64,000 nt of DNA from Brumimicrobium sp035497735 (GCA_035497735.1 DATJCX010000040.1:1-64000); one strand, 5' to 3'. Shown: positions 37,957 through 47,365, numbered from the stretch's first letter. Translations and numbers: made by a program. Notes: a model not told the origin generated them from the sequence alone.

Positions 37957-38268
37957 ATGGTAGTGTACAATGTAACAATCAGTCTCGATCAAGAGGTCTC
38001 TCAAGAATGGCTTGAATGGATGCGCAAAACGCATGTTCCGGATGTCATGAAAACAGGACATTTTCGTGACTGTAAAATCTGTCGTGTTCATGGTGAAGAG
38101 GAAGGTGGAATCACCTTCGCAATTATGTACACTGCATTTTCTTTGGAGGATTTAAATACCTACGAAGAACAGCATGCAAACCGTTTGCAAGCGGAACATA
38201 CTACTAAATTCATTGGGAAGTTCGCTTCATTTAGAACAACACTCTCAGTTCTTGAGGAATTCAAATAA
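37957..38268 (+). CDS. DUF4286 family protein, 103 aa
   Basis: The chain begins MVVYNVTISLDQEVSQEWLE, the usual start of DUF4286 proteins, and continues as a small alpha/beta (ferredoxin-like) domain (MRKTHVPDVMKTGHFRDCKI, FAIMYTAFSLEDLNTYEEQ). In-frame ATG codons exist upstream at 37855 and 37888, but the first lies in the terminator hairpin and both precede the -7 box at 37945-37952, so I reject them. The gene ends 1 nt before the rsmA start codon, so the pair is translationally coupled. The function is unknown; the link to rsmA is common in Bacteroidota. Confidence 0.9.
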   Translation: MVVYNVTISLDQEVSQEWLEWMRKTHVPDVMKTGHFRDCKICRVHGEEEGGITFAIMYTAFSLEDLNTYEEQHANRLQAEHTTKFIGKFASFRTTLSVLEEFK

Positions 38269-38269
38269 A

Positions 38270-39064
38270 ATGAGTGTACAACCCAAAAAACATCTCGGAC
38301 AACATTTCCTAACAGACGAGAATATCTGTAGAAAGATTGTGGAACAATACATCAATTTTGGTGGAACAAATAATGTATTAGAAATTGGTCCAGGAATGGG
38401 AGCCATTACAAAGTACTTCTTGAATATCGAAGATATTCATCTAGAAGTAATGGAAATCGATACAGAATCTGTTGCCTACCTTGAGGAAAACTATCCGCAA
38501 TTAAAGAATAAAATTCACGGGGAAGACTTTCTTAAAACAGACCTTGCTCCTTTCTTTAATGGTGAGAAATTTGCTGTTGTAGGAAACTTTCCATACAATA
38601 TTTCTTCTCAGATCTTATTTCAATGCATCAAATACCGCAATCAAGTTCCTGAAATTATGGGAATGTTCCAAAAGGAAGTTGCTGAACGTGTAGCTGAACC
38701 TCCTGGGTCGAAGAAATATGGTATTCTAAGCGTGATGATGCAAACTTATTACGATATCAAGTATTGCTTTACCGTTAGCGAAAATGTATTCAACCCACCA
38801 CCGAAAGTGAAGTCGGGAGTTATTCGCTGCGTAAGAAATAAACGCACAGAATTACCTGTGGATGAAAAGTTATTTGAAAGAGTCGTTAAATCAACATTCA
38901 ATCAGCGTAGAAAAACGATTAAAAACGGTTTGAAAGCGATTTGTGACGTATCACTACTCCCTGAACAAGAACACCCATTCTTAAAGCAACGTGCTGAGAC
39001 ACTGAGCGTAGATGATTTTATTGAACTGACAAAGATGGTTGGCCTAGCGATTAAAAAGGTCTAA
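38270..39064 (+). CDS. rsmA: 16S rRNA (adenine1518/1519-N6)-dimethyltransferase, 264 aa
   Basis: The enzyme dimethylates two adjacent adenines in helix 45 of 16S rRNA using S-adenosylmethionine, late in small-subunit assembly. The N-terminus KKHLGQHFLTDENICRKIV is the family signature. The SAM-binding motif is LEIGPGMGAITKYF, the acidic motif is MEIDTESV and the catalytic motif IV is NFPYNISSQILF. The C-terminal helical domain includes FNQRRKTIKNGLK. An upstream in-frame ATG at 38174 would overlap DUF4286 by 95 nt and add an atypical extension, so 38270 is preferred. It converges on the GT9 gene with a gap of only 3 nt. Confidence 0.97.
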   Translation: MSVQPKKHLGQHFLTDENICRKIVEQYINFGGTNNVLEIGPGMGAITKYFLNIEDIHLEVMEIDTESVAYLEENYPQLKNKIHGEDFLKTDLAPFFNGEKFAVVGNFPYNISSQILFQCIKYRNQVPEIMGMFQKEVAERVAEPPGSKKYGILSVMMQTYYDIKYCFTVSENVFNPPPKVKSGVIRCVRNKRTELPVDEKLFERVVKSTFNQRRKTIKNGLKAICDVSLLPEQEHPFLKQRAETLSVDDFIELTKMVGLAIKKV

Positions 39065-39067
39065 AGA

Positions 39068-40093
39068 TTATTTCTTATTTTTCTCAAGTTCAAACAGTAA
39101 AAAATCACCTAAAAACTCATCTATTTGCGCTTGAATTTCAGCAACATCTTGATCTATCATGCACTTAAAGTGACCCTTCGGACATTTTTGAAAACCGATT
39201 TTAGAACAAGGACGACAAGGTAGATTTTTCACCTCGTGAATAGAAAAAGAATGAGGCACTTGTGGTCGGTAAGGATACATTCCAAATTCTGGAACTGTAT
39301 TCCCCCAAATACTCACAATCGGCAATTTAAAGGCTGAGGCAATGTGCATCATACCCGTATCGTGTGTTATCAATAATAATGAATGCTTGATAACGTAAGC
39401 AGACTCATGAAGACTTAAGCCGCCGCAGGTATTGTTTATTATTTGGTCGGGTAATAATGCTTTAATTCGTTCTCCTTCATCTCTATCACCAGGTCCACCC
39501 ACAAGAACAATTGGAATTGGGATACTACTCAAAATTTCACTTAACTTTTCTGCAGGCATACGCTTGGTGGCAAACTGAGCACCGATAGCGACAGTTACAT
39601 ATTGCTCATAAGATCCAAAACGAGACTTAAAGCTGTTTTCATCGATACTAACAAAGAAATCCAAACCTTTATCATCATTTTTAACACCTAAAGATTTGAC
39701 CGCTTCAAAGTATCTATCTACAATATGCACATCCGGTAGCTTATCCCATTTAAAATTGACCAATAACCATTTTTTAAAATTCAACTTTGGGAAAGAACCA
39801 GATTTTTTACGCAAGCGAGATTTCACCTTTATCGTACGCAGGTTTTTATGCAAATCAACAACAAAGTCGTAATTTTCAGCTTTTAAATCCTTTAAAATCA
39901 AATCGCTGAACTCGTCTTCCCAAGCATAAACCTTACTTACATGTGGATTCGTTTGAACCAAGGGTAGATATTGCTTTTTGGTCAAATAATGAATCTCAAC
40001 ATCCTTCAATTGCTCCTTAATACAACGAATAATCGGGCTTGTTAGCACAATGTCGCCGATAGAACTAAATCGTATGATGAGAATCTTTTGCAT
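39068..40093 (-). CDS. glycosyltransferase family 9 (ADP-heptose:LPS heptosyltransferase-like), 341 aa
   Basis: Proteins of this family add heptose, or a related sugar, to the lipopolysaccharide inner core at the cytoplasmic face of the inner membrane. The N-terminal Rossmann domain starts KILIIRFSSIGDIVLTSPII, the usual GT9 opening. The nucleotide-sugar-binding half contains PIVLVGGPGDRDEGE and the hallmark LLITHDTGMMHIASAFKLP followed by VSIWGNTVPEFG. The cysteine-containing tail (LPCRPCSKIGFQKCPKGHFKC) is common in the family. Sugar specificity cannot be read from the sequence. A perfect -7 box (minus strand 40098-40105) lies 4 nt upstream of the ATG. Confidence 0.92.
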   Translation of the reverse strand: MQKILIIRFSSIGDIVLTSPIIRCIKEQLKDVEIHYLTKKQYLPLVQTNPHVSKVYAWEDEFSDLILKDLKAENYDFVVDLHKNLRTIKVKSRLRKKSGSFPKLNFKKWLLVNFKWDKLPDVHIVDRYFEAVKSLGVKNDDKGLDFFVSIDENSFKSRFGSYEQYVTVAIGAQFATKRMPAEKLSEILSSIPIPIVLVGGPGDRDEGERIKALLPDQIINNTCGGLSLHESAYVIKHSLLLITHDTGMMHIASAFKLPIVSIWGNTVPEFGMYPYRPQVPHSFSIHEVKNLPCRPCSKIGFQKCPKGHFKCMIDQDVAEIQAQIDEFLGDFLLFELEKNKK

Positions 40094-40097
40094 TTAA

Positions 40098-40105
40098 CAA
40101 AGGTA
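40098..40105 (-). promoter_or_regulatory. -7 box (TACCTTTG) of GT9 gene
   Basis: It is a perfect TAnnTTTG match on the minus strand, ending 4 nt before the ATG at 40093, which implies a leaderless or nearly leaderless mRNA. No clear -33 TTG. Confidence 0.55.
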
Positions 40106-40252
40106 GAATTTAGAAAGAATATGTAGGTAGATTCTACTGAAACTTTTATCATTTTGTTATGAAAATTGCATCGATAATGTTAATTAATAGAACTATATAC
40201 TATATTTAGTAAACTTAATTGCATAGCACTTCATATATTTCTCGAATATTTA

Positions 40253-40260
40253 TATCTTCG
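40253..40260 (+). promoter_or_regulatory. candidate -7 box (TATCTTCG) of DUF2723 gene
   Basis: It is a one-mismatch TAnnTTTG element 18 nt before the ATG at 40279. Confidence 0.4.
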
Positions 40261-40278
40261 TGAATTCAAAATTTTGCT

Positions 40279-43200
40279 ATGAATTATAAAAGACTTAATA
40301 ATTACATTGGTTGGTTCGTATTTCTTATCGCTACAATCACTTATTTTTTGACGATTGAAGAAACAGCTTCCCTTTGGGATTGTGGTGAATTTATTTCTAC
40401 CGCATATAAACTAGAGGTAGGTCACCCTCCTGGTGCTCCTTTATTTATGCTAATCGGTAGAGTATTCTCATTATTCGCTAGTGATGTTGCAGATGTAGCA
40501 TTATGGATTAATAGAATGTCTGCCCTAAGTAGTTCATTTTCTATTTTGTTCCTATTTTGGAGTATTACTTTATTGGGTAAAAAAATAGCTGAAAAAGATG
40601 GCAACGTAATGTCTAAAGGACAAATGATTGCGATTTTCGGATCAGGTATCGTAGGTGCATTGGCTTACACTTTTACAGAATCATTCTGGTTTTCAGCTGT
40701 TGAAGCGGAAGTTTATGCAATGGCTTCTTTATTCACAGCAATTATATTCTGGGCAGCTCTGAAATGGGACGAAGAAATGACTTTGATTAAACGTGGAGTT
40801 TTAACACATCATGTTCACCCACTAAGATGGATGCTTTTAATCACCTTCTTAATCGGTTTATCAATCGGAGTTCACTTACTTGGACTACTTGTTTTGCCAG
40901 CAATTGGCTACATTGTGGCTTATCAAATAAAAGAAAAAAATACCCTTAAACTATTCCTGCTTACAGGAATTGTCAGTTTAGCTCTGCTTGTTTTTATTCA
41001 AAATGGAATCATCCCAGGCTCTATCAGCTTAGCATCAAGTGTTGAAACATTCTTTAGAAACTCACTTGGACTACCTTTCGGGGCTGGTGCAGCGTTTTTC
41101 TTTATCGCAATGACAGCGCTTTTAGTTTTAGCCTTAAAATACACACGTAAAAAAGGAAAACCTTTAGCCAACTCAATGGTACTAGGCTTTATCATGATCA
41201 TGATTGGATATGGGTCTTTTACAACAATTGTTATTCGTTCGAATGCCAACCCACCATTAGATGAAAATAATCCTGAAAACCTAGTTACACTTCACGCCTA
41301 CTTAATGCGTGAACAATACGGTTCTTGGCCAATCCTTTACGGTCCAAACTTCAACTCTAAGTTGGCCGACCCAAAAGAATATAAAGATCGTTCCCCACAC
41401 TACGAAAGAAGATGGGTGGTACTATCACCAAAAGAAAATGTAATCACTTCGTTTAAGGACAAGTCAGCAGCTGAAAAATACGTAGCAGAGAGTGGTCAAA
41501 AATATACTCTGAAAGAAAAGTATCACGTAACAAATGAAGATACCCGAAAAGGTCAAATTCCTGTCTATGCACAAAACACGTTCTTCCCACGAATGCACGT
41601 TACCGGTGATCCACGTATCGCCGCTGGATATAGAAATTGGTCCAACTACGACCCCAACAGAAAGGTGCCAAGTCATCTAATTGGAGAAGACGGAAGACCT
41701 TTACCGACCATGGGTAACAATATGACTTACCTTGTTCAATATCAACTAGGCTGGATGTATTGGAGATATTTCTTGTGGAACTTTGCAGGAAGACAGAATG
41801 ATATTCAAGGACATGGAGATGAAATGCGTGGAAACTGGATTTCTGGATTTAGCGTTGTGGACGACGCAAGACTAGGAGCACAAGGCGAAAATGCACCTTA
41901 TTTCACACAAAATAACTCAAGTAATTACAGATTCTTCTTTATTCCGCTTGTGCTTGGATTTATAGGAATATTCTTCCACTTCTTAAAAGCACCTAAAGAT
42001 GCCATCGTGGTCTCCATGCTGTTCTTACTTACAGGTGTTGCCATTATCATTTATCTGAATCAAAAACCATTCGAACCAAGGGAACGTGATTATGCTTTCG
42101 CGGCCTCCTTCTATGCCTTTGCAATATGGATAGGGCTCGGAGTTTATGGTCTATTTGAAGCCTTTAGGTCCTTCGTAAAAGAAGATTATAAATTATTAGG
42201 ATTCTCCTATATCGGACTGCTATTGATTGGAATTGCTGCAGATATGAGCGCTCCTGTAGGAATGCCTGCAACGATGTCAATATTGATTATTGGTGGTATG
42301 GCCGGAGGTGCAATGCTATTGATGACCATGCTGAAAAAAACGAAATTCTCCTTGACTGGTGCGGCCGGAGTTGCAACTATTCTTGGTCTTGTTGCCCCTG
42401 TCATTATGGGAATGCAAAACTGGGAAGGACACAACAGAAGCGACAGAACTTCAACACGTGCACTTGCACACAACTACCTGATTGGATGTTCGCCAAACTC
42501 AATTTTATACACAAATGGAGATAACGACACTTTCCCATTATGGTACTTACAAGAAGTAGAAGGGGAACGTACAGATGTACGTGTTGCAAACTTATCATTA
42601 ATGCAAACGGACTGGTACACCAACCAAATGAAAATGCGTGCTTATGAATCTGACCCACTTCCAATTAAATTTAGAGAAGACCAGATTTTAATGGGTGCTG
42701 GTAGCACAGACTACGTGCTTTTCGTTGATTATGAAATGTACAAGAGAAATATCTCTCCTGAAAAAGCGAAAGAAGTTATCCAAAAGAAAATAGATGGAAA
42801 CTATGAAATCTATAGACAAGCAGTTGCACAAATGCGTGGATACATCGCTCGTACCATTATTCAGTTGAATCCAAAAGATGAAGCAACAGAAATGGTGCTA
42901 AACAGAATGGTTGAAGAATTAAGTCAGCCTATTGAGAATCCTGGAATCAATGAATATGACAGAATCGATCAGTTTGTAAGAAAGATTTTCTCGGATTATT
43001 CAAATCAATTGGTAACTGGAGATAAAGCACTTTTAGAGCAATTAGAAGACGCTGCCTTAAACTGGACTTCTGGTTGGGACTTCTTGCCACTTGATTACGC
43101 AATGGAGTTTGTTCGCGATGACAACAATATGTTGGTGCAACAAGGAGGAAGAAAATTACGCTACTTCCCTGCTTCTGGATTTGTCTTAAAAGTAAATAAG

Positions 43201-44265
43201 GAAAATGCCATCAAAGCAGAAATTGTTTCAGAGGAATTCAAAGACGATGTACTGGAAGAAATTAGATTTAACTTCAGAAGAGGTGGATTATTTAGATCGG
43301 ATGTTAGAGGTTTAAGTAGAGAGGAGGTAATGATGCTAGACATCTTAGCAAACTTTGACTGGAAACGTGGGATTTACTTCTCAAGTCCAGGAGGTTCAGA
43401 TGTTGCAAAAGCATTATACGCACAAGGATTATTGGCAAACTTTGGTCAAAATCATGGATTAGTTCCATTGAAAAAAGCGGCACTTGAAGAATTTGGTCGT
43501 GAGAAAATGTACCAAAATATCATGGAGCTTTACCACTATGGAAACTTAGGGGAAGAAGGTGTATTAGTAGATTACTACACACGTCGTCATACAGACCAAT
43601 ATAGAAACAATTTTGCGGATTTAGCAACTAAGTATTTAGCAAAATATAGAATAGCAAAAGACGGCAACTTTAGTGATTCGACTATGAGAGGTGGAAAAGA
43701 TGCAACGTACTATGCTGACAAAGTAGAGGAAATCATCAACTACTCATTAACGGTATTACCAATGGATAGAGTATTAGACTTTGGTGAGCCTCGTGGAATT
43801 GGTCAGCAACTAAGCACAGGTGATGAAATTTCAACTGATGGTTCAATCCCAGAGCATATTCGCGCACTATACGAAGTTGGAAAAACAGAAAGAGCCAACG
43901 AAGTTGCATTTGAGTATATGAAGCAACTAGAAACTTTCATTAATTACTATGGAAATAGTGATGCTACAATCGCAATAAACAACAAACAAGACTTTATTTC
44001 ATTTACGATGAACTTCTTGAGAACATACGCGCAAGTTCTTGTAGCAGATGCTGACAGTGAAGTTGCTGCTTACTGCCGTTTATTAGAACAAAAAATGAAC
44101 AATGAAGTAGTAATGAACATAATTGATGGATTAAAAAACAAGCAAGTGAAAGAGAATTCACGTGGAAGAACGATTACTCGTACAATGGAGAAGGAAGCTT
44201 TAGAGTTTGCTAAACTATACAATGAACTGTTGAGAGAAAACGGATTCGTTGGTGACGAAGATTAA
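40279..44265 (+). CDS. DUF2723 family integral membrane protein (GT-C type), 1328 aa
   Basis: The N-terminal half is a polytopic membrane domain. It begins with the DUF2723 signature around residues 10-65: WFVFLIATITYFLTIEETAS, SLWDCGEFISTAYKLEVGHP and PGAPLFMLIGR. The D-C-GE and HPPGAP pieces fit an acidic first-loop motif of GT-C glycosyltransferases that use lipid-linked sugars; this is family-level knowledge and the donor is unknown. At least ten hydrophobic segments follow up to about residue 720. The C-terminal 600 residues are mostly soluble (for example CSPNSILYTNGDNDTFPLWY). A role in glycosylation of exported proteins or envelope glycans is likely. The deacetylase gene overlaps its end by 14 nt, so the two are coupled. 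Confidence 0.9.
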   Translation: MNYKRLNNYIGWFVFLIATITYFLTIEETASLWDCGEFISTAYKLEVGHPPGAPLFMLIGRVFSLFASDVADVALWINRMSALSSSFSILFLFWSITLLGKKIAEKDGNVMSKGQMIAIFGSGIVGALAYTFTESFWFSAVEAEVYAMASLFTAIIFWAALKWDEEMTLIKRGVLTHHVHPLRWMLLITFLIGLSIGVHLLGLLVLPAIGYIVAYQIKEKNTLKLFLLTGIVSLALLVFIQNGIIPGSISLASSVETFFRNSLGLPFGAGAAFFFIAMTALLVLALKYTRKKGKPLANSMVLGFIMIMIGYGSFTTIVIRSNANPPLDENNPENLVTLHAYLMREQYGSWPILYGPNFNSKLADPKEYKDRSPHYERRWVVLSPKENVITSFKDKSAAEKYVAESGQKYTLKEKYHVTNEDTRKGQIPVYAQNTFFPRMHVTGDPRIAAGYRNWSNYDPNRKVPSHLIGEDGRPLPTMGNNMTYLVQYQLGWMYWRYFLWNFAGRQNDIQGHGDEMRGNWISGFSVVDDARLGAQGENAPYFTQNNSSNYRFFFIPLVLGFIGIFFHFLKAPKDAIVVSMLFLLTGVAIIIYLNQKPFEPRERDYAFAASFYAFAIWIGLGVYGLFEAFRSFVKEDYKLLGFSYIGLLLIGIAADMSAPVGMPATMSILIIGGMAGGAMLLMTMLKKTKFSLTGAAGVATILGLVAPVIMGMQNWEGHNRSDRTSTRALAHNYLIGCSPNSILYTNGDNDTFPLWYLQEVEGERTDVRVANLSLMQTDWYTNQMKMRAYESDPLPIKFREDQILMGAGSTDYVLFVDYEMYKRNISPEKAKEVIQKKIDGNYEIYRQAVAQMRGYIARTIIQLNPKDEATEMVLNRMVEELSQPIENPGINEYDRIDQFVRKIFSDYSNQLVTGDKALLEQLEDAALNWTSGWDFLPLDYAMEFVRDDNNMLVQQGGRKLRYFPASGFVLKVNKENAIKAEIVSEEFKDDVLEEIRFNFRRGGLFRSDVRGLSREEVMMLDILANFDWKRGIYFSSPGGSDVAKALYAQGLLANFGQNHGLVPLKKAALEEFGREKMYQNIMELYHYGNLGEEGVLVDYYTRRHTDQYRNNFADLATKYLAKYRIAKDGNFSDSTMRGGKDATYYADKVEEIINYSLTVLPMDRVLDFGEPRGIGQQLSTGDEISTDGSIPEHIRALYEVGKTERANEVAFEYMKQLETFINYYGNSDATIAINNKQDFISFTMNFLRTYAQVLVADADSEVAAYCRLLEQKMNNEVVMNIIDGLKNKQVKENSRGRTITRTMEKEALEFAKLYNELLRENGFVGDED

Positions 44266-44878
44266 ATTGACTAAGCGAATACATAAATTACCAAAAATTA
44301 CGGCGTGGATTTATCCGCGCCGTATTTGGTTTTGCCCACCTCAACAAGTTGCTTTAACATTCGACGATGGACCACATCCAGAAACTACGCCGTGGCTATT
44401 ACAATTCTTAAAAAAACAGGATATAAAGGCGACGTTCTTCTGGCTGGGAGAAAATATTGATAAATACCCCCACTTTGTGAAACAAGCCATCGCAGAAGGC
44501 CATACAGTAGGCTATCACGGCTATTCCCATATAACAGCAGACACGTTAAGCTTATCAAAATTTAAAGACTACAGTAAGCTTCCTACAACAAATCACAGTT
44601 TTCATTATTACCGTCCACCCTACGGCAAAATCAATCATAAACAAGCTGCTTGGATTGAAGAGCAATACAAAATTGTAATGTGGTCTTGGATGGCGTATGA
44701 TTTCGATGTTGACTTTTCAGTAGCAAAGATTTTAGAAAGAGCAAAAAAAGATATAAAAGGAGGAGAAATCGTGGTATTCCATGAAAATGAAAAATCAAAA
44801 GATAAACTGAAAGAAGTATTGAGCGACTTTATCGAACTGGTAAAAGAAAAAGGGTTGATTTTTAAAGGAGTCGAATAA
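44252..44878 (+). CDS. polysaccharide deacetylase (NodB-type), 208 aa
   Basis: The metal-dependent NodB domain removes acetyl groups from GlcNAc-type sugars. Its motifs are present: VALTFDDGPHPETTP (catalytic and metal aspartates), GYHGYSH (HxxxH metal motif), YYRPPYGKINHKQ (RPPYG) and a C-terminal VVFHEN. There is no signal peptide, so it may act on a cytoplasmic or membrane-linked substrate, or the N-terminus may act as an uncleaved anchor. No ATG is available; GTG at 44252 or TTG at 44249 are the only early starts, both inside the end of the DUF2723 gene, and I prefer GTG. Coupling to the GT-C gene suggests joint action on a glycan. A bidirectional terminator follows. Confidence 0.9.
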   Translation: MTKIKLTKRIHKLPKITAWIYPRRIWFCPPQQVALTFDDGPHPETTPWLLQFLKKQDIKATFFWLGENIDKYPHFVKQAIAEGHTVGYHGYSHITADTLSLSKFKDYSKLPTTNHSFHYYRPPYGKINHKQAAWIEEQYKIVMWSWMAYDFDVDFSVAKILERAKKDIKGGEIVVFHENEKSKDKLKEVLSDFIELVKEKGLIFKGVE

Positions 44879-44926
44879 GCATTCGCTTGAAGTATCAATA
44901 CTAAACAGCAAATAAAATTCATAAAA

Positions 44927-44960
44927 AAAAACCGTAACTATAAAATTACGGTTTTTCTTT
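44927..44960. terminator. bidirectional terminator between deacetylase gene and tRNA-Phe
   Basis: AAAACCGTAA (44927-44936) pairs with TTACGGTTTT (44946-44955). A T tract follows on the plus strand, and a run of A before the stem gives a T tract on the minus strand, so both converging transcripts can end here. Confidence 0.88.
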
Positions 44961-44962
44961 TG

Positions 44963-45035
44963 TGGTGATGGACGGAATCGAACCGCCGACACAAGGATTT
45001 TCAGTCCTTTGCTCTACCGACTGAGCTACATCACC
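44963..45035 (-). tRNA. tRNA-Phe (GAA)
   Basis: On the minus strand a 73-nt cloverleaf has the acceptor GGTGATG/CATCACC, a D arm with AGCTCAG, the anticodon loop CTGAAAA giving anticodon GAA, and a T arm with GGTTCGATTCC. The discriminator is A; the next bases are CAA, so CCA is not encoded. Confidence 0.97.
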
Positions 45036-45057
45036 AGCCTTGTCGATTAGACGGGGG

Positions 45058-45086
45058 CAAATATAAGAACTAATTTCGATAGACAA
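45058..45086 (-). promoter_or_regulatory. promoter of tRNA-Phe
   Basis: On the minus strand TTG (45086-45084), 18 nt, then TATATTTG (45065-45058) fits the Bacteroidota -33/-7 pattern. The -7 box ends 22 nt before the mature tRNA 5' end. Confidence 0.78.
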
Positions 45087-45258
45087 TCTAAAAATCAAAG
45101 AAATTTTCAATTATTTCTACATCACACTGCCCTGAATCGCCTTAACTATTGAATATAAACACTTTATAAATACTGAAAAACGAAAGAATTATTCAAAATA
45201 AAAACAAGTAACATCAAAAATACCCTTCGGATTATATAAATACTTGCAAGCAAGTTGT

Positions 45259-45266
45259 TACCTTTG
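45259..45266 (+). promoter_or_regulatory. -7 box (TACCTTTG) of coaX operon
   Basis: It is a perfect TAnnTTTG match ending 5 nt before the GTG start of coaX. A TTG is present upstream, but at 12 nt instead of 19-21. Confidence 0.55.
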
Positions 45267-45271
45267 CACCC

Positions 45272-46006
45272 GTGAATTCAAGTTCAGAAAAATATTGTGT
45301 TGTTGATGCTGGGAATACCCAAATTAAAGTGGTTGAATTTTATAATGATGAAATTCTACAACAGCAAACTATTCCCTTAGAAGACAGAAATGAAATTGCA
45401 TCCACACTTATTCAGCTAAGACCACATAAAAGCATTTTGTCATCCGTTCTAAGCAAAGAAGATAGTCAATGGTTAGAAGAATGCTTAAAGCCGCATGTTG
45501 TTTTAAACAATTCCACAGCGTTACCGATTTCTATAAGCGATTATAAAACACCGCTTACTTTGGGAGCTGATAGAATTGCGAATGCCGTTGCAGCACACCA
45601 TTATTCAAAAACGGAAAATGCGCTGGTAATCGACACAGGAACGTGCATCAAATTTGACTTGATACTAGGAAATAAATACCAAGGAGGTTCAATTTCTCCA
45701 GGATATGCGATGCGTTTTAAAGCGATGCACGATTATACGGGAGCGCTTCCTAATTTGGAAATTGAAGAAATAAATGACTTTATAGGTAGATCTACAAAAG
45801 AATCCATGTTGTCTGGAGTAATGAATGGAATTCAGGCGGAAATTAATGGTTTTGTAGCACATTACAGTCAAGAATATGGGCCATTAACATTTTTTTTGAC
45901 AGGTGGAGACTATAAAAGGTTTGATATCGTTGGAAAAAGTAGCATATTTGCCGATAATAATTTAACCGTGAAAGGTTTGTATATAATTCTAAAGCATAAT
46001 GTATAG
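45272..46006 (+). CDS. coaX: type III pantothenate kinase, 244 aa
   Basis: The enzyme phosphorylates pantothenate, the first step of coenzyme A synthesis; the type III form is not feedback-inhibited by CoA and uses a monovalent cation. The ASKHA-fold motifs are visible: CVVDAGNTQIKVVEF (phosphate 1), LGADRIANAVAAHH, VIDTGTCIKFDLI (phosphate 2) and GGSISPGYAMRFKAMHDYTG. Length is normal for the family. The only start that keeps the first motif is GTG at 45272, 5 nt after a perfect -7 box, so the mRNA is probably leaderless. The downstream outer-membrane gene overlaps it by 8 nt. Confidence 0.95.
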   Translation: MNSSSEKYCVVDAGNTQIKVVEFYNDEILQQQTIPLEDRNEIASTLIQLRPHKSILSSVLSKEDSQWLEECLKPHVVLNNSTALPISISDYKTPLTLGADRIANAVAAHHYSKTENALVIDTGTCIKFDLILGNKYQGGSISPGYAMRFKAMHDYTGALPNLEIEEINDFIGRSTKESMLSGVMNGIQAEINGFVAHYSQEYGPLTFFLTGGDYKRFDIVGKSSIFADNNLTVKGLYIILKHNV

Positions 46007-47354
46007 AAGTTTAGTAGTTGCTTTTTTAATTTTATTCAGTGGAGTAGCACTGTCTCAGCTGAGTACCAACTCACCTTACTCGTCAAGAGGGATTGGAGAT
46101 GTAGGTTACTACGGTGATGCATATACATCCGCATTGGGTGGTGCAGCAGTAGCTTTAACCGACTCTAGTCAGGTGAATCTGCAGAACCCATCCACTTATT
46201 CGCTATTAGCAAAACAACTTCCGCTATTCTCTGTTGGAGTAAACCATTACCAAAAATGGTTTTCAAGTCCAGATAGTCCTTCTTCAAGAGGTCAGTTTAC
46301 AGGAATATCGCACATGGCATTGGTAGTTCCATTCGGAAAAAGATTTGGAATGGCTGGAGGTTTAAAGCCATTTAGCCGAACAGGTTATGAAATTAACGAT
46401 CATACGAAGGTACAATCCGACAGTATTTACTACACGTACAAAGGACGAGGTGAGATCTATGAAGCATTACTTGGTTTTTCCGTGAATGTTTTAGACGCAC
46501 ATAAACATAGTTTATCTATAGGGGTAAATGGTAAAATATATTTCGGGAGAATTGAAAACGAAAGAAAAGCATTCAAGATTGTGAAAAACAACGACCAAGG
46601 AGGAATGGACATCAAGGCTACACGTGCACGTGGCTTAGGAGTTGACATCGGAGTGAATTACAATTACCGTCCAACTTTAGAACACAGCATTCGCGTGGCG
46701 GGAACTTACCGTCCTGGATTAAATACAAACTTCGACAAATCACAAACAAGAATTTTCTTTTCAAACTATTCCAACCAAGCGACTTATGACACCATTATTA
46801 ATTCTGGAGCTACAAAAGGAACTATCTATATGCCTTCAAAAACAAACTTAGGATTCAGCTATGTTTATACTCCTCTAAACGAAGGTAAATCTGGTGAATC
46901 TAAATTAATGTCTCTAACCGTAGCTTTTGATTATTCGATGGAAGATTGGGCGAATTACGAAGAAAGATTTGATAACGAAATCAGTGCTGGACAATATGTC
47001 AATTCATCTGCCTACCGTTTAGGAGTTGAAATCACACCACATAGATTTCCTATGGATAGAGGAACAACTTTAAATTATCTACACAAAATCAGTTATAGAT
47101 TAGGAGCGTACTTTGTAAACACACCGTACGAAATTAATGGCCTTCAATTAGTTGATAAAGGAGTAACTGCAGGTTTTGGTTTTCCATTCGTAATGAACAG
47201 AGCAGTTTCAACTGTTAATCTTTCAGTTAATTACGGAACTTTAGGCAATAAAAATGCAACAACAGGGCTAAAAGAAAACTACCTAGGATTCAATCTTGGC
47301 ATAAACATTGCTCCTGGTTATGACAGATGGTTTAGAAAATATAAATTAGATTAA
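45999..47354 (+). CDS. outer-membrane beta-barrel protein of FadL-like appearance, 451 aa
   Basis: A signal peptide (LVVAFLILFSGVALSQ) leads into TNSPYSSRGIGDVGYYGDAY and ALGGAAVALTDSSQVNLQNP, an N-terminal pattern like that of the hydrophobic-compound porins (FadL/OmpP1 type). The remainder consists of amphipathic strands with frequent Tyr, Gly and Asn, ending in GYDRWFRKYKLD. It overlaps coaX by 8 nt and lies 11 nt before the TPR-like gene, so it is part of the coaX operon. The substrate is unknown. The neighbouring LptC-like gene suggests a role in envelope assembly, which is only contextual. Confidence 0.82.
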   Translation: MYRSLVVAFLILFSGVALSQLSTNSPYSSRGIGDVGYYGDAYTSALGGAAVALTDSSQVNLQNPSTYSLLAKQLPLFSVGVNHYQKWFSSPDSPSSRGQFTGISHMALVVPFGKRFGMAGGLKPFSRTGYEINDHTKVQSDSIYYTYKGRGEIYEALLGFSVNVLDAHKHSLSIGVNGKIYFGRIENERKAFKIVKNNDQGGMDIKATRARGLGVDIGVNYNYRPTLEHSIRVAGTYRPGLNTNFDKSQTRIFFSNYSNQATYDTIINSGATKGTIYMPSKTNLGFSYVYTPLNEGKSGESKLMSLTVAFDYSMEDWANYEERFDNEISAGQYVNSSAYRLGVEITPHRFPMDRGTTLNYLHKISYRLGAYFVNTPYEINGLQLVDKGVTAGFGFPFVMNRAVSTVNLSVNYGTLGNKNATTGLKENYLGFNLGINIAPGYDRWFRKYKLD

Positions 47355-47365
47355 ATAAAATAGAA

